Of a stretch of DNA of 64,000 nucleotides, positions 55,181 to 64,000 are shown in pieces. The translations under genes and the position numbers were made by a program. This stretch comes from Vibrio splendidus (GTDB lineage Bacteria > Pseudomonadota > Gammaproteobacteria > Enterobacterales > Vibrionaceae). The notes under the pieces are model-generated. The model was given only the letters and a program-made list of their open reading frames with translations. It was not told the DNA's origin and did not search any database. The DNA lies in the NCBI RefSeq assembly GCF_001557875.1, contig NZ_LNRF01000001.1, forward strand, positions 372,001 to 436,000, written 5' to 3'. Position 1 is the first letter of the stretch. Every line of letters begins with the position of its first letter.

Positions 55181-57391
55181 TTACCTTTCAATAACACGAG
55201 TAGAGTTTTTCGCTATGGGGACAATCACATAGCTAACTTGTTGCCCGTTCACTTGTTTGTTTTGGCTGCGGATTGCTTGGCCATCTACGATTAACGTTGG
55301 GTAATCACCATAGAACCATGCTTCCCATTCGAGGACATGATCAGAGCTATTGGTCAGCGTTGACTTCGTGAGCCCATCATGACGTAGGGTTAGTTCATGT
55401 TCACCCATTGGTAACTGATCCACACTTAACCATTCTATGTCACTGGTGAGATGAGAAGCTGTCGTCACTCTGTGGTCTGCTGCGTTTGGTTTGATGCCCA
55501 TTAAGCCTTCAATCGTGTTCGAAATGAATGTAAAGGATATTTCTGGGTAGTCACCATTGGTTCCTTGAGTTGGACGTTCGTGTGGCTGATCTTTAGTGTC
55601 CATTATGTACTGCATCCACTTCCATGCTTCAGTATTGCGGTTATATGGGAAGTAGGTTTCAGGAATGTATGTGTAGGCTTCAATATTGTTTGGTGCCTCT
55701 GGTGTGCTACCAATGCCATTACCTAGATTGCTAGCAATGAAATCAAGGTATCTGTTATTTCGCTCTCCGGGTTCTGTAATGAGTTTCATCGGCATGAACC
55801 AACTATTCTCTTTACCAAAATCGTTTAGGCGGAGTCCATCTTTTTGAACAATGTTAACGTAGTTTTCTAATGGTTTATTTGGGTCTACGATGCTCCAGTC
55901 TTCATTAAAATAACGCTTAAGTTCTTGGGCTTTTTCTCGCCATAATGTCGCCTCGTTGTATTCTTCTCGTGCTTCTAGCATTGCTGAGTAAGCGAGTGTC
56001 GCTTGGTATTGAGAACCAATTCCGTCTCCCGCTTCGATTGGAAACTCACCTCGTTCGTTGTACGTGGCAGAACCTTCAAAAATACCACCATAACCTTCAG
56101 CGATACCATTTGGATCTTGGTCATCATGTAGCTCGATATAATCGGTGAGAACCTTGGTATAAAACTGCCAGAGATCATCATCTTCTATATAACGTTTGTC
56201 TCCCGTCCATTGATATTGCTTCCATGCCTTTTCAACAAATTCAAACTGTGCTGGCACTTCACGAACAAACCAATTGTCGTCATCATAATCAATAGTGTGT
56301 GGCGTACCATCAAAATTAATGGCCCATAGTGTGTACCACTTTCTTGATTCCGTTGAATGCTTGGCGAAGGTTTTGAACATTGAGAAATTCTCTGGTTCAA
56401 GCCCTGCGATTTTTGCACCACTTGCCTGATGTAAGAAATCTCTTGAGTAAAAGGCTGTTCGGTCAAAGTAGCCAGCCCAATAAGATGGAATGTAATCTGC
56501 GCTGCCATCACCATCATTATTGTATTCATCTCGATTCACGAGGTCATGTTGACCTGTCATTACGAAGCGCTGAGTTTTATCTATAGCCCATTCGAAAGAG
56601 TCTTGGAGCTTCGTATTCGAAGAGGTGACCACCACTTGCTTTTCCCTCTCGATAGCGGTGAGCGTCCACAGCTGTTCTTTATTGTTGTCATCTATCACTG
56701 CAACTTGTACCGGCTGACTGAAATCGATGACATCACCCGAGTTGATAGACGAATAGCTGCCTTCAGAGATTAGGAACTTTCCTATGGTTAATGCGGTTAG
56801 ATCTGTGCCAAACGGGACCTGGAACTTTATATCCCTAGAAATCTTATTAACGCTAGTGACACCGACTTGTTCTTGAGTTGAGAGCTGAATAATTTGGTTG
56901 AAATGTAGAGGTTTACTTTTATTACTTTTGATTAATGCAACACTGTCGACACTGACCCCTCCTTGGTTAGAACCTGAGAACCAGACTTTTAGCTGCTCGC
57001 CCTTTTCTAGTGGGATGTGTTTTAGGTTTTTTCGTTGATATTTGGTGCTTTGTTTTATTTTGTCACTCACTAATATTTGATCGGTGAGGTTAGTCATTGC
57101 GAGGGTTGCGTCGTTTGAAGGACTAATAAAATACGCAGATAAATCGTAGTAGCCTGTCTCGGGAATCGTTACGATTTGACTGATGTGGTGATTCTTACCT
57201 TGAGCGATACGACCCCGGTATTCTCCTTCATGAGTGAAGTCGTTTTTGATGTTAGAAAACCAATAGCTCCATCCTAACCCTTTATTTTCAAAGCTAGGGT
57301 TAGTAAGAATGTTGTCGTTTTTTTGTGCGTGTGCCCCAGCTGATAGCATGAGGGAACAAGTGATGGCAGAAGCAAGTACTTTGAGTTTCAT
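55181..57391 (-). CDS. Secreted alpha/alpha-toroid glycosidase-like protein with N-terminal CBM
   Basis: 736-residue exported protein (signal peptide to about 22, SAGAHAQ). Residues about 25-155 form a jelly-roll carbohydrate-binding-like domain (ILTNPSFENKGLGWSYW...VSVDSVALI). About 165-255 is an Ig-like bacterial module, and about 260-660 an (alpha/alpha)6-barrel of the trehalase/GH63/GH37 type. That part has YTLWAINFDG, EFVEKAWKQYQWTGD, DQDPNGIAEGYGGIFEG and RNTEAWKWMQYIMD. I cannot name the GH family. It is the last gene of a melA-melB operon, so it may release alpha-galactosides from a larger glycan outside the cytoplasm for import by the carrier. Confidence 0.75.
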   Translation of the reverse strand: MKLKVLASAITCSLMLSAGAHAQKNDNILTNPSFENKGLGWSYWFSNIKNDFTHEGEYRGRIAQGKNHHISQIVTIPETGYYDLSAYFISPSNDATLAMTNLTDQILVSDKIKQSTKYQRKNLKHIPLEKGEQLKVWFSGSNQGGVSVDSVALIKSNKSKPLHFNQIIQLSTQEQVGVTSVNKISRDIKFQVPFGTDLTALTIGKFLISEGSYSSINSGDVIDFSQPVQVAVIDDNNKEQLWTLTAIEREKQVVVTSSNTKLQDSFEWAIDKTQRFVMTGQHDLVNRDEYNNDGDGSADYIPSYWAGYFDRTAFYSRDFLHQASGAKIAGLEPENFSMFKTFAKHSTESRKWYTLWAINFDGTPHTIDYDDDNWFVREVPAQFEFVEKAWKQYQWTGDKRYIEDDDLWQFYTKVLTDYIELHDDQDPNGIAEGYGGIFEGSATYNERGEFPIEAGDGIGSQYQATLAYSAMLEAREEYNEATLWREKAQELKRYFNEDWSIVDPNKPLENYVNIVQKDGLRLNDFGKENSWFMPMKLITEPGERNNRYLDFIASNLGNGIGSTPEAPNNIEAYTYIPETYFPYNRNTEAWKWMQYIMDTKDQPHERPTQGTNGDYPEISFTFISNTIEGLMGIKPNAADHRVTTASHLTSDIEWLSVDQLPMGEHELTLRHDGLTKSTLTNSSDHVLEWEAWFYGDYPTLIVDGQAIRSQNKQVNGQQVSYVIVPIAKNSTRVIER

Positions 57392-57485
57392 ACGGATCTC
57401 TTTTATTGGAAGTAGAAAGGCTAGTGAGGGGTGTTGGTATGAACGTCAATGTGGTCGAAAACCTACATTGACGTCGCTTTATGAT

Positions 57486-58913
57486 TTATGTTGCTTGTGC
57501 CGGTTCTGTCGGTTTCGCGGTTTCCCCTTTGTCTGAGCCTTCGTTTGTAATATGGTCGTATTTCTCTGTTAAGTGATCTTGAATCTTTTGGTGATAGGCA
57601 CCGTTCAGTTTGTAGAAGCGGAAGTAGATGATTAACGCAATGGCAAAGAAGAAAGCAGGTAGGCCGACCATGATGCATTGCATACCGAATACGGTTTCAG
57701 GGCTTTGCGTTACGTTAGGTACATAATCAACAGCGGTGAGCGCGATACCGATAAAGAAAGCGGCAAATGCCGAACCTGCTTTTACGACCAAGGTTTGCAC
57801 TGAGTAAGCGATGCTTTCGCAACGAGACCCTAGTTTAAACTCACCGTAATCGACCGTGTCTGCCACCATGATGACGTTAAGTACCCAGAACAGTGCTGTA
57901 CCAATTTGTAGAAAAACGCCTGCTGTTGATATCAGCAGAATGCTCTGTTTGTCGTACATGCCAACGTAGATGAGTACTGCACTGCCTAAAATAGGGAAAG
58001 AGGACGCACATGCCCACAGAACTCGGCGTGAAAACATCTGGGCAAGTTTAGGGAACAGCACCAGTGTGATGAGGTTAGCAATACCTGCATAAGCCATGTA
58101 GTAAGGGAAAAGTTCTTCATTACCCACCACATAAGTGAAGTAGTAAACCGCGAACGCTGTAATGATGTTGGTTGCGAGGTTATAAGACAGCGCCATACAC
58201 AGAACACTGGTCAGTTGGTCGTTTTTGTAGATAAGCGCTAGAAGCTTTTTCAGTGAAACCTTTTCTTCGGGTTGTGTTGTGTCTAGGTTGGCGGTTGAAT
58301 AACGTTCTTTTACATTACGCAAAGTAATGAAAGTTGATACCAAGAAACAAGCGATCAACAAGAGAGTAAAAATCTGGAAGCCGAACCCTTTATCGTCCCC
58401 ACCTACGTAGTTCACGAAAGGCATAGCGATTGCTGCGGTTACTATCCATGCAAGGCTCGCGAAAAATCGAGGGTATGGAACAAGCTCTTCACGTTCACGC
58501 TTGTCCAAAGTCAGTGTTGGGACCAGTGACCAAAAAGGGATATCCATTAGTGTGTAAGTCATGCCCCACAAGATATAGGTGACAGCGGCGTATGCGATTA
58601 ACCAAGGACCTTCGATGTAATGCGCACTAAACACCATCAGAAGAACCACGGAGTTAGCGAGTGTGCCAATTAAAATCCAAGGTTTGAACTTGCCCCATCG
58701 AGTACGTGTATTGTTGACTAACCACCCCATAATAGGGTCATTGACTGCATCCCAGATGCGTGCGACGAGGAAAATAGTTCCGACTGTAGCGGCAGAAATA
58801 CCGACTACATCCGTGTAGTAAAACATTAGGTACATATAGACGATGGTGATTGCGAAGTCTTTACCAAATGCGCCAAAGCCATAACTTAGCTTGGTATTCA
58901 TTGAGATACTCAT
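57486..58913 (-). CDS. GPH-family sugar:cation symporter, MelB-like
   Basis: 475-residue, 12-helix inner-membrane symporter. GPH family features are [53 protein letters not shown] and [14 protein letters not shown]; the paired Asp residues of the sodium-binding site are visible in helices II and IV. The ATG at 58913 follows AAGGAG at five bases; a GTG two codons earlier is weaker. It lies 72 bases after melA on the same strand, so alpha-galactosides such as melibiose are the likely cargo, although I cannot exclude another disaccharide. Confidence 0.88.
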   Translation of the reverse strand: MSISMNTKLSYGFGAFGKDFAITIVYMYLMFYYTDVVGISAATVGTIFLVARIWDAVNDPIMGWLVNNTRTRWGKFKPWILIGTLANSVVLLMVFSAHYIEGPWLIAYAAVTYILWGMTYTLMDIPFWSLVPTLTLDKREREELVPYPRFFASLAWIVTAAIAMPFVNYVGGDDKGFGFQIFTLLLIACFLVSTFITLRNVKERYSTANLDTTQPEEKVSLKKLLALIYKNDQLTSVLCMALSYNLATNIITAFAVYYFTYVVGNEELFPYYMAYAGIANLITLVLFPKLAQMFSRRVLWACASSFPILGSAVLIYVGMYDKQSILLISTAGVFLQIGTALFWVLNVIMVADTVDYGEFKLGSRCESIAYSVQTLVVKAGSAFAAFFIGIALTAVDYVPNVTQSPETVFGMQCIMVGLPAFFFAIALIIYFRFYKLNGAYHQKIQDHLTEKYDHITNEGSDKGETAKPTEPAQAT

Positions 58914-58985
58914 TGCCACTCCTTACGCCTCCTCACTGAGAAGGCGTTAATATTCACGTTATTGTATGTTTTTATTAGTATGAAA

Positions 58986-60338
58986 TTACTTGTTAACCCA
59001 CTCTGGTAACCAACCCTGATGGGCTTCAATCAAGTCATCAACCAGCGCGTATATCTCTTCTATTCCAAGTACAGCGGCAGTATGAGGGTCAAGCATCGCA
59101 GCATGATAAATACGGTCGCGGTTTTCAGTGAGAATGGCTTCTGTTAATAGAGTTTGGACGTTGATGTTCGTTTGCATCAATGCGGCCAAGTGATTTGGTA
59201 GGCGTCCAGCTTTGATTGGTTGAACACCATTGGCATCCACTAAACAGGCGACTTCAACACAGCAACCTTGAGGTAAATTGTCAATTAAGGCTTCGTTTTT
59301 AACGTTGCCATAGATGACGCTCGGTATACCTGTCCAGATAGAGTTCATGATGGTACTAGCGTATTCGTGAGATTCCTCAACGGTGATCTTGTCGGCTGTT
59401 TTGAACTCTTGAAGGTCTTTTTTCCAATCTGCAATTTGTTCGACACAACGTTTAGGGTACTCATCAAGTGGCACTTTATAACGTTCGATTAAATCTGGAC
59501 GATTTGGTTTGATAAAGTAGGGGGTGTATTCAGAAAAATGTTCAGAAGACTCTGTCACGAAGTAACCAAGCTTCTTAAACATCTCATAGCGAACCAAGTT
59601 GGTGCAGCGACCATTGTGATAAATACCCGGCTTAGGCGCTTTGCCACTCTCAAAAGCTTCAAGTAGGTCTGGATAAATGTCGACGTACTCACCATTTTCT
59701 GTTTTCTTCTCGAGGGTTAGGTAGTAAGCCATGTGGTTGATGCCAGCGCAGGTGTAGCGAAGGTCTGCGTAATCTAAGTCTAGGTCTCGTGCTAGTTCTT
59801 CTGCAGTCCCTTGAACAGAGTGGCATAAACCGACTTGTTTAATGTGCGGATACTTCTCGTACATTGCCCATGTGTTCATTGCCATTGGGTTGACGTAGTT
59901 GAGCATGGTCGCGTTCGGGCAAACTTCGGTCATATCTTCACAGACACTCCAAAGGTGCGGAATAGTGCGTAGTGAACGCATAATCCCGCCAGGCCCCAAT
60001 GTATCAGCAATTGTTTGTTCAAGACCGTGGCGTTTACACACTTCGAAATCTGTGACGGTACATGGCTCGTAGCCACCGATTTGAAAGGCTATGACAACAA
60101 AATCTGCACCTTGTAGTGCCTCTTTTTGATCTAAATGGCATGAGATAGAGCCGGTCGCGCCGGATGATTCCATCAACTTACTGACGACAAGGTGAGACTC
60201 TTCTAATCGGTTCTCATCAATATCCATTAATGCGACATGAGCATTTTGTAGTGCTGAACGGTGGAAAACGTCGCCAAGAATGTTCTTAACAAAAATGGTT
60301 GAGCCTGCACCGATGAATGTGATTTTAGGGCTTTGCAT
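58986..60338 (-). CDS. melA: Alpha-galactosidase MelA (GH4)
   Basis: 450-residue cytoplasmic GH4 enzyme, which uses NAD+ and manganese. It is nearly colinear with E. coli MelA: ITFIGAGSTIFVKNILGDVF (NAD site), FQIGGYEPCTVTDFEVCKRHG, GLEQTIADTLGPGGIMRSLR, the metal-site LCHSVQGTAEELA with cysteine and histidine, and GINHMAYYL. Length is identical to the E. coli enzyme to within a residue. It hydrolyses melibiose to galactose and glucose. Divergent from melR with a 330-base gap. Confidence 0.96.
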   Translation of the reverse strand: MQSPKITFIGAGSTIFVKNILGDVFHRSALQNAHVALMDIDENRLEESHLVVSKLMESSGATGSISCHLDQKEALQGADFVVIAFQIGGYEPCTVTDFEVCKRHGLEQTIADTLGPGGIMRSLRTIPHLWSVCEDMTEVCPNATMLNYVNPMAMNTWAMYEKYPHIKQVGLCHSVQGTAEELARDLDLDYADLRYTCAGINHMAYYLTLEKKTENGEYVDIYPDLLEAFESGKAPKPGIYHNGRCTNLVRYEMFKKLGYFVTESSEHFSEYTPYFIKPNRPDLIERYKVPLDEYPKRCVEQIADWKKDLQEFKTADKITVEESHEYASTIMNSIWTGIPSVIYGNVKNEALIDNLPQGCCVEVACLVDANGVQPIKAGRLPNHLAALMQTNINVQTLLTEAILTENRDRIYHAAMLDPHTAAVLGIEEIYALVDDLIEAHQGWLPEWVNK

Positions 60339-60665
60339 AGTGGAATCCTTTATCTCTCTTAGTTCTTTGTTGATGCAGATAAATTACACCTAGAACCCAT
60401 GCCGATTCGTCTCAGATAACCGAAGAGCTCTCCGGTTTTCTAATATTTTTGAATTCACGAATGGAAATCTTAGGAAATGGGATAATTTATCGGGTTTTAA
60501 GGAGATAGGTTGTGCAATGAAGGCTGTCTTACACTCAAGCTTTGAACTCTAATCACAGAGTTATAATCTTATGAAATGGGCTATTGCAGCTCTATGATCG
60601 CCTTCTGAGTTTTATTATCGAGGAGCTGCTAAAAGTCACATATACGATTTCCTAAGGAGCGAGAC
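60339..60665. promoter_or_regulatory. Divergent melA/melR regulatory region
   Basis: AT-rich gap between divergent genes. A 14-base direct repeat of form TA(G/T)GAAATGGG(A/C)TA starts at 60471 and 60570, and GAATGGAAAT just before the first is related. These are candidate MelR sites. I could not find a correctly spaced CRP site. Confidence 0.45.
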
Positions 60666-61670
60666 ATGTCGCAATCAGCCCCAGATACGGTGAGAATTAT
60701 CACTTTAGACAAGTACTCGTCCGAGACCGTGTCGGTAAGCCCGCTGTCTCTCTATTCTTCCTATGAGAAAATCGATATTGAACTCAGAGCCCCTCATTCC
60801 ATGCCTGGTTATCATTGGCATGGTCAAATTGAGGTGAATATACCCTTTGGCGATGATGTGGAGTACATCATTAACGGCAGTCCGGTTGTGGTCAAAAGTG
60901 GGTCGATTGGCTTGTTTTGGGCATCGGTCCCTCATCGACTTACGAATCCAGGCCAATGCCATAATATGGGGATCATCAATATACCGATTCACCATTTTAT
61001 GTCGTGGGCTCTCAGTCGAGATTTAGTCAACCAGATCACTCACGGCAGTGTGTTGCAATCGGATTCTTGTTCGTTGATCAGTGAATTTGAAATCTCACGT
61101 TGGGCGCAAGAGATAAAGCATTCGTCCGAAAGTCGTCAACAGTTGGCTATGGATGAAATTGGCTTGATGCTTAAACGAATCTGCCTTGATGGCTGGCAAC
61201 AACTGTTGGTAAATCGACAGGATAAGTCGACCAAGAAAGGGGTATCGAAACACTCCCAATTCTATGTCAGCCAGATGTTGGAATATATTGCGACTCACCA
61301 TAATCAGCCATTGACCGTTAAAGATATCGCTGAACATATCGGGTTACACAGCAACTACGCGATGAACGTATTTCAGCGTACGATGCAGATGACCATTAAG
61401 CAGTACATTACTGCGATGCGCATCAACCACGCTCGTGCTTTGCTGAGTGATACGGATAGAACCATTCTTGATATCTCACTCACGGTGGGCTTTAATTCGA
61501 GCAGCCGATTCTATGAAACCTTCCAAACGTACATTGGTGTCACGCCGACTCAATATAGAAAATTAGCTAGAGAAGATCACCGATGGAGCAGCCATGGAGC
61601 CAGTCCGCTATACGACCTTGAGAAAGGGGCGTGTGACGGTAAGCGGCCGCTAACAACGACAGACAGTTAG
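60666..61670 (+). CDS. melR: MelR, AraC-family activator of the melibiose operon
   Basis: 334 residues. The N-terminal cupin domain (SLYSSYEKIDIELRAPHSMPGYHWHGQIEVN, GDDVEYIINGSPV) closely follows E. coli MelR. The C-terminal AraC double helix-turn-helix (about 205-305: LTVKDIAEHIGLHSNYAMNVFQRTM and ILDISLTVGFNSSSRFYETFQ) is ordinary. It is about 30 residues longer than E. coli MelR, with an extra C-terminal tail. It should activate melA in the presence of melibiose and is divergent from it. A terminator follows. Confidence 0.93.
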   Translation: MSQSAPDTVRIITLDKYSSETVSVSPLSLYSSYEKIDIELRAPHSMPGYHWHGQIEVNIPFGDDVEYIINGSPVVVKSGSIGLFWASVPHRLTNPGQCHNMGIINIPIHHFMSWALSRDLVNQITHGSVLQSDSCSLISEFEISRWAQEIKHSSESRQQLAMDEIGLMLKRICLDGWQQLLVNRQDKSTKKGVSKHSQFYVSQMLEYIATHHNQPLTVKDIAEHIGLHSNYAMNVFQRTMQMTIKQYITAMRINHARALLSDTDRTILDISLTVGFNSSSRFYETFQTYIGVTPTQYRKLAREDHRWSSHGASPLYDLEKGACDGKRPLTTTDS

Positions 61671-61695
61671 CGATATTGATACAACCCGATAAAAG

Positions 61696-61725
61696 AAAAG
61701 CCACAGCGTTTTGCTGTGGCTTTTT
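61696..61725. terminator. Terminator between melR and the second dpaL gene
   Basis: 12-bp stem (AAAAGCCACAGC and GCTGTGGCTTTT) with a 5-base loop and T run. It serves melR and, on the other strand, the converging dpaL gene. Confidence 0.88.
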
Positions 61726-61749
61726 GATTGGAGTTGTGGAGTCTTTTAG

Positions 61750-62928
61750 TTAACTAGATAGGTGTAAGCCGTTCCAAACAATGTCGCGGTATCGCGGTTG
61801 GTTGGTATCACCTTCAGTGCTAAATAGCATGATGGTTGCGTCTTGGTTTAAACCTAGCTCATCACGTACTGCTTGGTCTGCACCTTCACGACATAACGTG
61901 TAAAGTAAACCAAGTGTGATAGCACCAGATTCGCCACTGATCACTTGTTCATCACCACTAAGTGGGTTGCCAAGGATACGCATACCCGTTGCTGAAACAT
62001 TGTCGTCAACCGAAACAAAGTGATTGCTGCAATCGCGCAGTACAGGCCACGTTACTGGGTTTGGCTCACCGCAAGCAAGGCCTGCCATGATGGAGTTCAT
62101 CTCGCCCGTTACATTAACCATTTCACCTTTCTCGCCAGAGCGGAAAATACAATCTGCCGCTGCTGGTTCAGCAATGATGGTTTCAAATGTGTCAGCTCCC
62201 AGTTTATCTGCAAGGTAACCCAACACACCACCTGCCATTGCGCCTACACCGGCTTGCAGAAGAACGTGAGTTGGAGCGCCAAACTCCAATGCTTGAGCTT
62301 GCTCAACTGCTTCATCTGCCATTGTCATGTAGCCTTGAGAAATCCACGTTGGGATCTCTTCATAACCATCCCATGCCGTGTCTTGAACTAACATCCAACC
62401 GTTGTCTTGAGCGGTTTGGTTCGCCATGCGTACCGTGTCGTCGTAGTTCACTTCTGTCACGATACATTCAGCGCCTAGGCCTTGAATACGGTTAACGCTT
62501 GCTTGAGATGAACCTTTTGGCATATAAACCACGGCTTTTTGGCCCATTTCACGAGCAGCCCAAGCGACACCTGTACCATGGTTGCCTGCGGTTGCTGTAG
62601 TAAAAACAAGTGGTTTTTCTAGTTTTGAAGCGACCGTTTTAAGGTTGACCTCAGATATATCAATGCCAAGGTGTTTTGCCAATTGGCGACCCAGAGCGTA
62701 AGAACCGCCGAGTACCTTGAATGCATTCAAACCGAAGCGTTTTGATTCGTCTTTAACGAGGATCGCCTTAACACCAAGCTGTTTAGCAAGATGTGGAAGA
62801 GACACGAGAGGAGTAGGTTGGTAGCCTTCGATCTGGCGGTGAAACTCACGCGCTTGTTGCGCTTGAGAAGCGGTAAACAGTTCGCAGACTTGACCAGTGT
62901 AGAATGAATTTTTTGATAGTTTTAACAT
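61750..62928 (-). CDS. Diaminopropionate ammonia-lyase-like protein (second copy, Asp to Ala)
   Basis: 392 residues, fold type II PLP enzyme. It is closer overall to E. coli YgeX/DpaL than the copy at 29827: KDESKRFGLNAFKVLGG with PLP lysine K71, YMPKGSSQASVNRIQGLGAECIV, VQDTAWDGYEEIPTWI, LLQAGVGAMAGGVLGYL and MAGLACGEPNPV. The canonical TTTDGNHG motif reads TATAGNHG here, so the residue matching D120 of the E. coli enzyme is alanine (A114). The other active-site aspartate is kept. The ATG at 62928 is preferred over a GTG three codons earlier. It follows ridA on the same strand. Substrate or stereospecificity may differ. Confidence 0.86.
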   Translation of the reverse strand: MLKLSKNSFYTGQVCELFTASQAQQAREFHRQIEGYQPTPLVSLPHLAKQLGVKAILVKDESKRFGLNAFKVLGGSYALGRQLAKHLGIDISEVNLKTVASKLEKPLVFTTATAGNHGTGVAWAAREMGQKAVVYMPKGSSQASVNRIQGLGAECIVTEVNYDDTVRMANQTAQDNGWMLVQDTAWDGYEEIPTWISQGYMTMADEAVEQAQALEFGAPTHVLLQAGVGAMAGGVLGYLADKLGADTFETIIAEPAAADCIFRSGEKGEMVNVTGEMNSIMAGLACGEPNPVTWPVLRDCSNHFVSVDDNVSATGMRILGNPLSGDEQVISGESGAITLGLLYTLCREGADQAVRDELGLNQDATIMLFSTEGDTNQPRYRDIVWNGLHLSS

Positions 62929-63051
62929 AGGGCACACTTAGATACAGGCAGAGGATTTAAAGGCCATCAACGATGCTTAATGACCTTGTTTTTCGTTATA
63001 GCTTCACGTTATTGGATTAAGCTATACGTCTTCAATTAAAGCGGTTCGTGA

Positions 63052-63435
63052 TTACTTGATGTAAGCGATCGCTTCTACTTCAACTAATGCGTCTTTTGGT
63101 AGACGAGCCGCTTCAACACAAGAGCGTGCAGGTGCGTTCTCTGTACCAAATACTTCCGTGTACACCTCGTTAAATGCAACGAAGTTTTCCATATCAGATA
63201 AGAAACATGTGGTTTTAATAACGGTATCCAGTGAACCACCACTTTGTTCCAAAACTGCTTTTAGATTTTCTAGTGACATACGAGCTTGCTCTTTGATGCC
63301 ACCTTCAACAAACGCCATTGTTTTTGCATCAAGCGGTAATTGACCTGAAGTGAAGATTAGGTCTTTGAATGCCATACCTTGAGAGTAGGGGCCGATTGCT
63401 GCTGGTGCTAGATCTGTATGGATTTTTGTTTTCAT
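63052..63435 (-). CDS. ridA: RidA-family enamine/imine deaminase
   Basis: 127 residues, the usual RidA length. It includes the family start APAAIGPYSQGMAFKDLIFTSGQLPLD and the substrate-binding arginine in PARSCVEAARLPKDALVEVEAIAYI. RidA hydrolyses reactive 2-aminoacrylate and similar enamines that PLP lyases release. Its position just before a diaminopropionate ammonia-lyase-like gene, which would make aminoacrylate, is biochemically sensible. The frame is open 25 codons further upstream but overlaps the regulator gene; the ATG at 63435 fits the family. Confidence 0.94.
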   Translation of the reverse strand: MKTKIHTDLAPAAIGPYSQGMAFKDLIFTSGQLPLDAKTMAFVEGGIKEQARMSLENLKAVLEQSGGSLDTVIKTTCFLSDMENFVAFNEVYTEVFGTENAPARSCVEAARLPKDALVEVEAIAYIK

Positions 63436-63457
63436 TTCGTTTCTCTTTATAGGGTTT

Positions 63458-64000
63458 CTATGCTCTAAACTCGCGGATGTATTTGTAAATAGCGTGGCGA
63501 GTAATACCAAGACGCTCAGATACGAATGCTGTCGCCTCTTTTAATTCGAAAATACCGTTCTCAAGCAATAGCTTGGTAATGGCTTTGTTTCGACCTTTTA
63601 AGTTGACTGACTCATCGTTGTCGACTTCAAAAATAGCGTGCTCAAGCGCTTGCTCAATCACTTCTGTTGTTGAAGCTCCAAAGTTCTCATGCACACCCAC
63701 AGGGGCATGAGCCATGTCTGGCATTAAAGTTTTTATGATCTCAGGAAACGGGTGAGACAAGTTCATATTGATACAGAACAGCCCAATCGGTTTGCCATTT
63801 TCTCCAGCTAGCACACAGGTCGTAGATTTAAGCAGTGACCCATCTTTGCTGGTGGTGAAGTAACTCTTTGGCGTGACCTCACCAGTGCTCTCAAACACAC
63901 TCAGCATTTTCAGCCCTAGATCGGTGATAGGTGACCCTACTTCTCGACCCGTGTGGTGGCCGTTCACTATCTTCACTACCGACTTTTCAAAGCTCTCAAA
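63458..64000 (-). CDS. YheO-like PAS/HTH regulator, cut by the window end
   Basis: The frame stays open through position 64000, so the 5' end of the gene lies outside the window; about 180 C-terminal codons are seen. The YheO-type PAS region (SVVKIVNGHHTGREVGSPITDLGLK) is followed by a ligand-sensing part (DGSLLKSTTCVLAGENGKPIGLFCINMNL) and a C-terminal helix-turn-helix (ELKEATAFVSERLGITRHAIYKYIREFR). Related regulators control amino-acid and dpaL genes. Its stop is 22 bases before ridA, so regulator, ridA and dpaL likely form one operon. Confidence 0.88.
   Translation of the reverse strand, partial: FESFEKSVVKIVNGHHTGREVGSPITDLGLKMLSVFESTGEVTPKSYFTTSKDGSLLKSTTCVLAGENGKPIGLFCINMNLSHPFPEIIKTLMPDMAHAPVGVHENFGASTTEVIEQALEHAIFEVDNDESVNLKGRNKAITKLLLENGIFELKEATAFVSERLGITRHAIYKYIREFRA

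Noticed and set aside
60538..60560. CRP site in the mel regulatory region
   Set aside because: TTTGA and TCACA half-sites are present but spaced by seven bases instead of six.

Overview
The window looks like a piece of a Vibrio genome of the Splendidus clade, probably the smaller chromosome. This is inferred from protein resemblance: a betIBA-proXWV block typical of vibrios, a vibriolysin-type M4 protease, a Vibrio-type M28 leucyl aminopeptidase, a chromosomal QnrS-like protein, and a secreted ADP-ribosyltransferase that matches what I remember of the V. splendidus Vis toxin. I saw no rRNA, tRNA, CRISPR array or insertion sequence. The window is almost entirely accessory catabolism, transport and secreted factors.

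Layout. (1) 1-6.9 kb: uronate and polysaccharide use, with an SSS symporter, 2-keto-3-deoxygluconate kinase, KDPG aldolase, a KdgM-like porin and a secreted GH20 hexosaminidase. (2) 6.9-15.5 kb: a DctB/DctD-like two-component pair facing a TAXI-type TRAP transporter and an L-2-hydroxyglutarate oxidase gene. A sigma-54 promoter and three upstream palindromes link regulator and target. (3) 15.5-19.8 kb: a tight minus-strand operon of a large secreted protein of unknown function and two secreted R-STS-ExE ADP-ribosyltransferases, then a chemotaxis-receptor remnant. (4) 21-25.2 kb: two secreted zinc peptidases (M28 and M4). (5) 25.7-29.5 kb: a small lipoprotein, an OmpR-type two-component system, and a divergent unknown lipoprotein. 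(6) 29.8-38.5 kb: a cluster resembling ectoine catabolism in its parts but not in its members: diaminopropionate ammonia-lyase, Lrp-type regulator, Asp/Glu-racemase-fold protein, M20 deacylase, DctPQM TRAP transporter and M24 hydrolase. (7) 38.9-47.1 kb: betIBA-proXWV (choline uptake and glycine betaine synthesis) followed by a CosR-like MarR regulator. (8) 47.5-48.2 kb: a Qnr pentapeptide-repeat protein. (9) 48.7-54.0 kb: a cmtBA-yggPDC-type PTS cluster ending in a YcdX-like PHP phosphatase. (10) 55.2-61.7 kb: a melibiose-type locus, melR divergent from melA, a MelB-like carrier and a secreted alpha/alpha-toroid protein. (11) 61.75-64 kb: a second diaminopropionate ammonia-lyase with RidA and a YheO-like regulator cut by the window end.

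The two most interesting regions are the toxin operon at 15.5-19.7 kb, whose large first gene may be a delivery or accessory component, and the 29.8-38.5 kb cluster, which reads as an undescribed pathway for a diaminopropionate-type or ectoine-like compound. A second diaminopropionate ammonia-lyase at 62 kb lacks an aspartate that the canonical enzyme carries next to its GNHG motif. Functions are assigned by reading motifs and remembered family sequences. No database search was possible.
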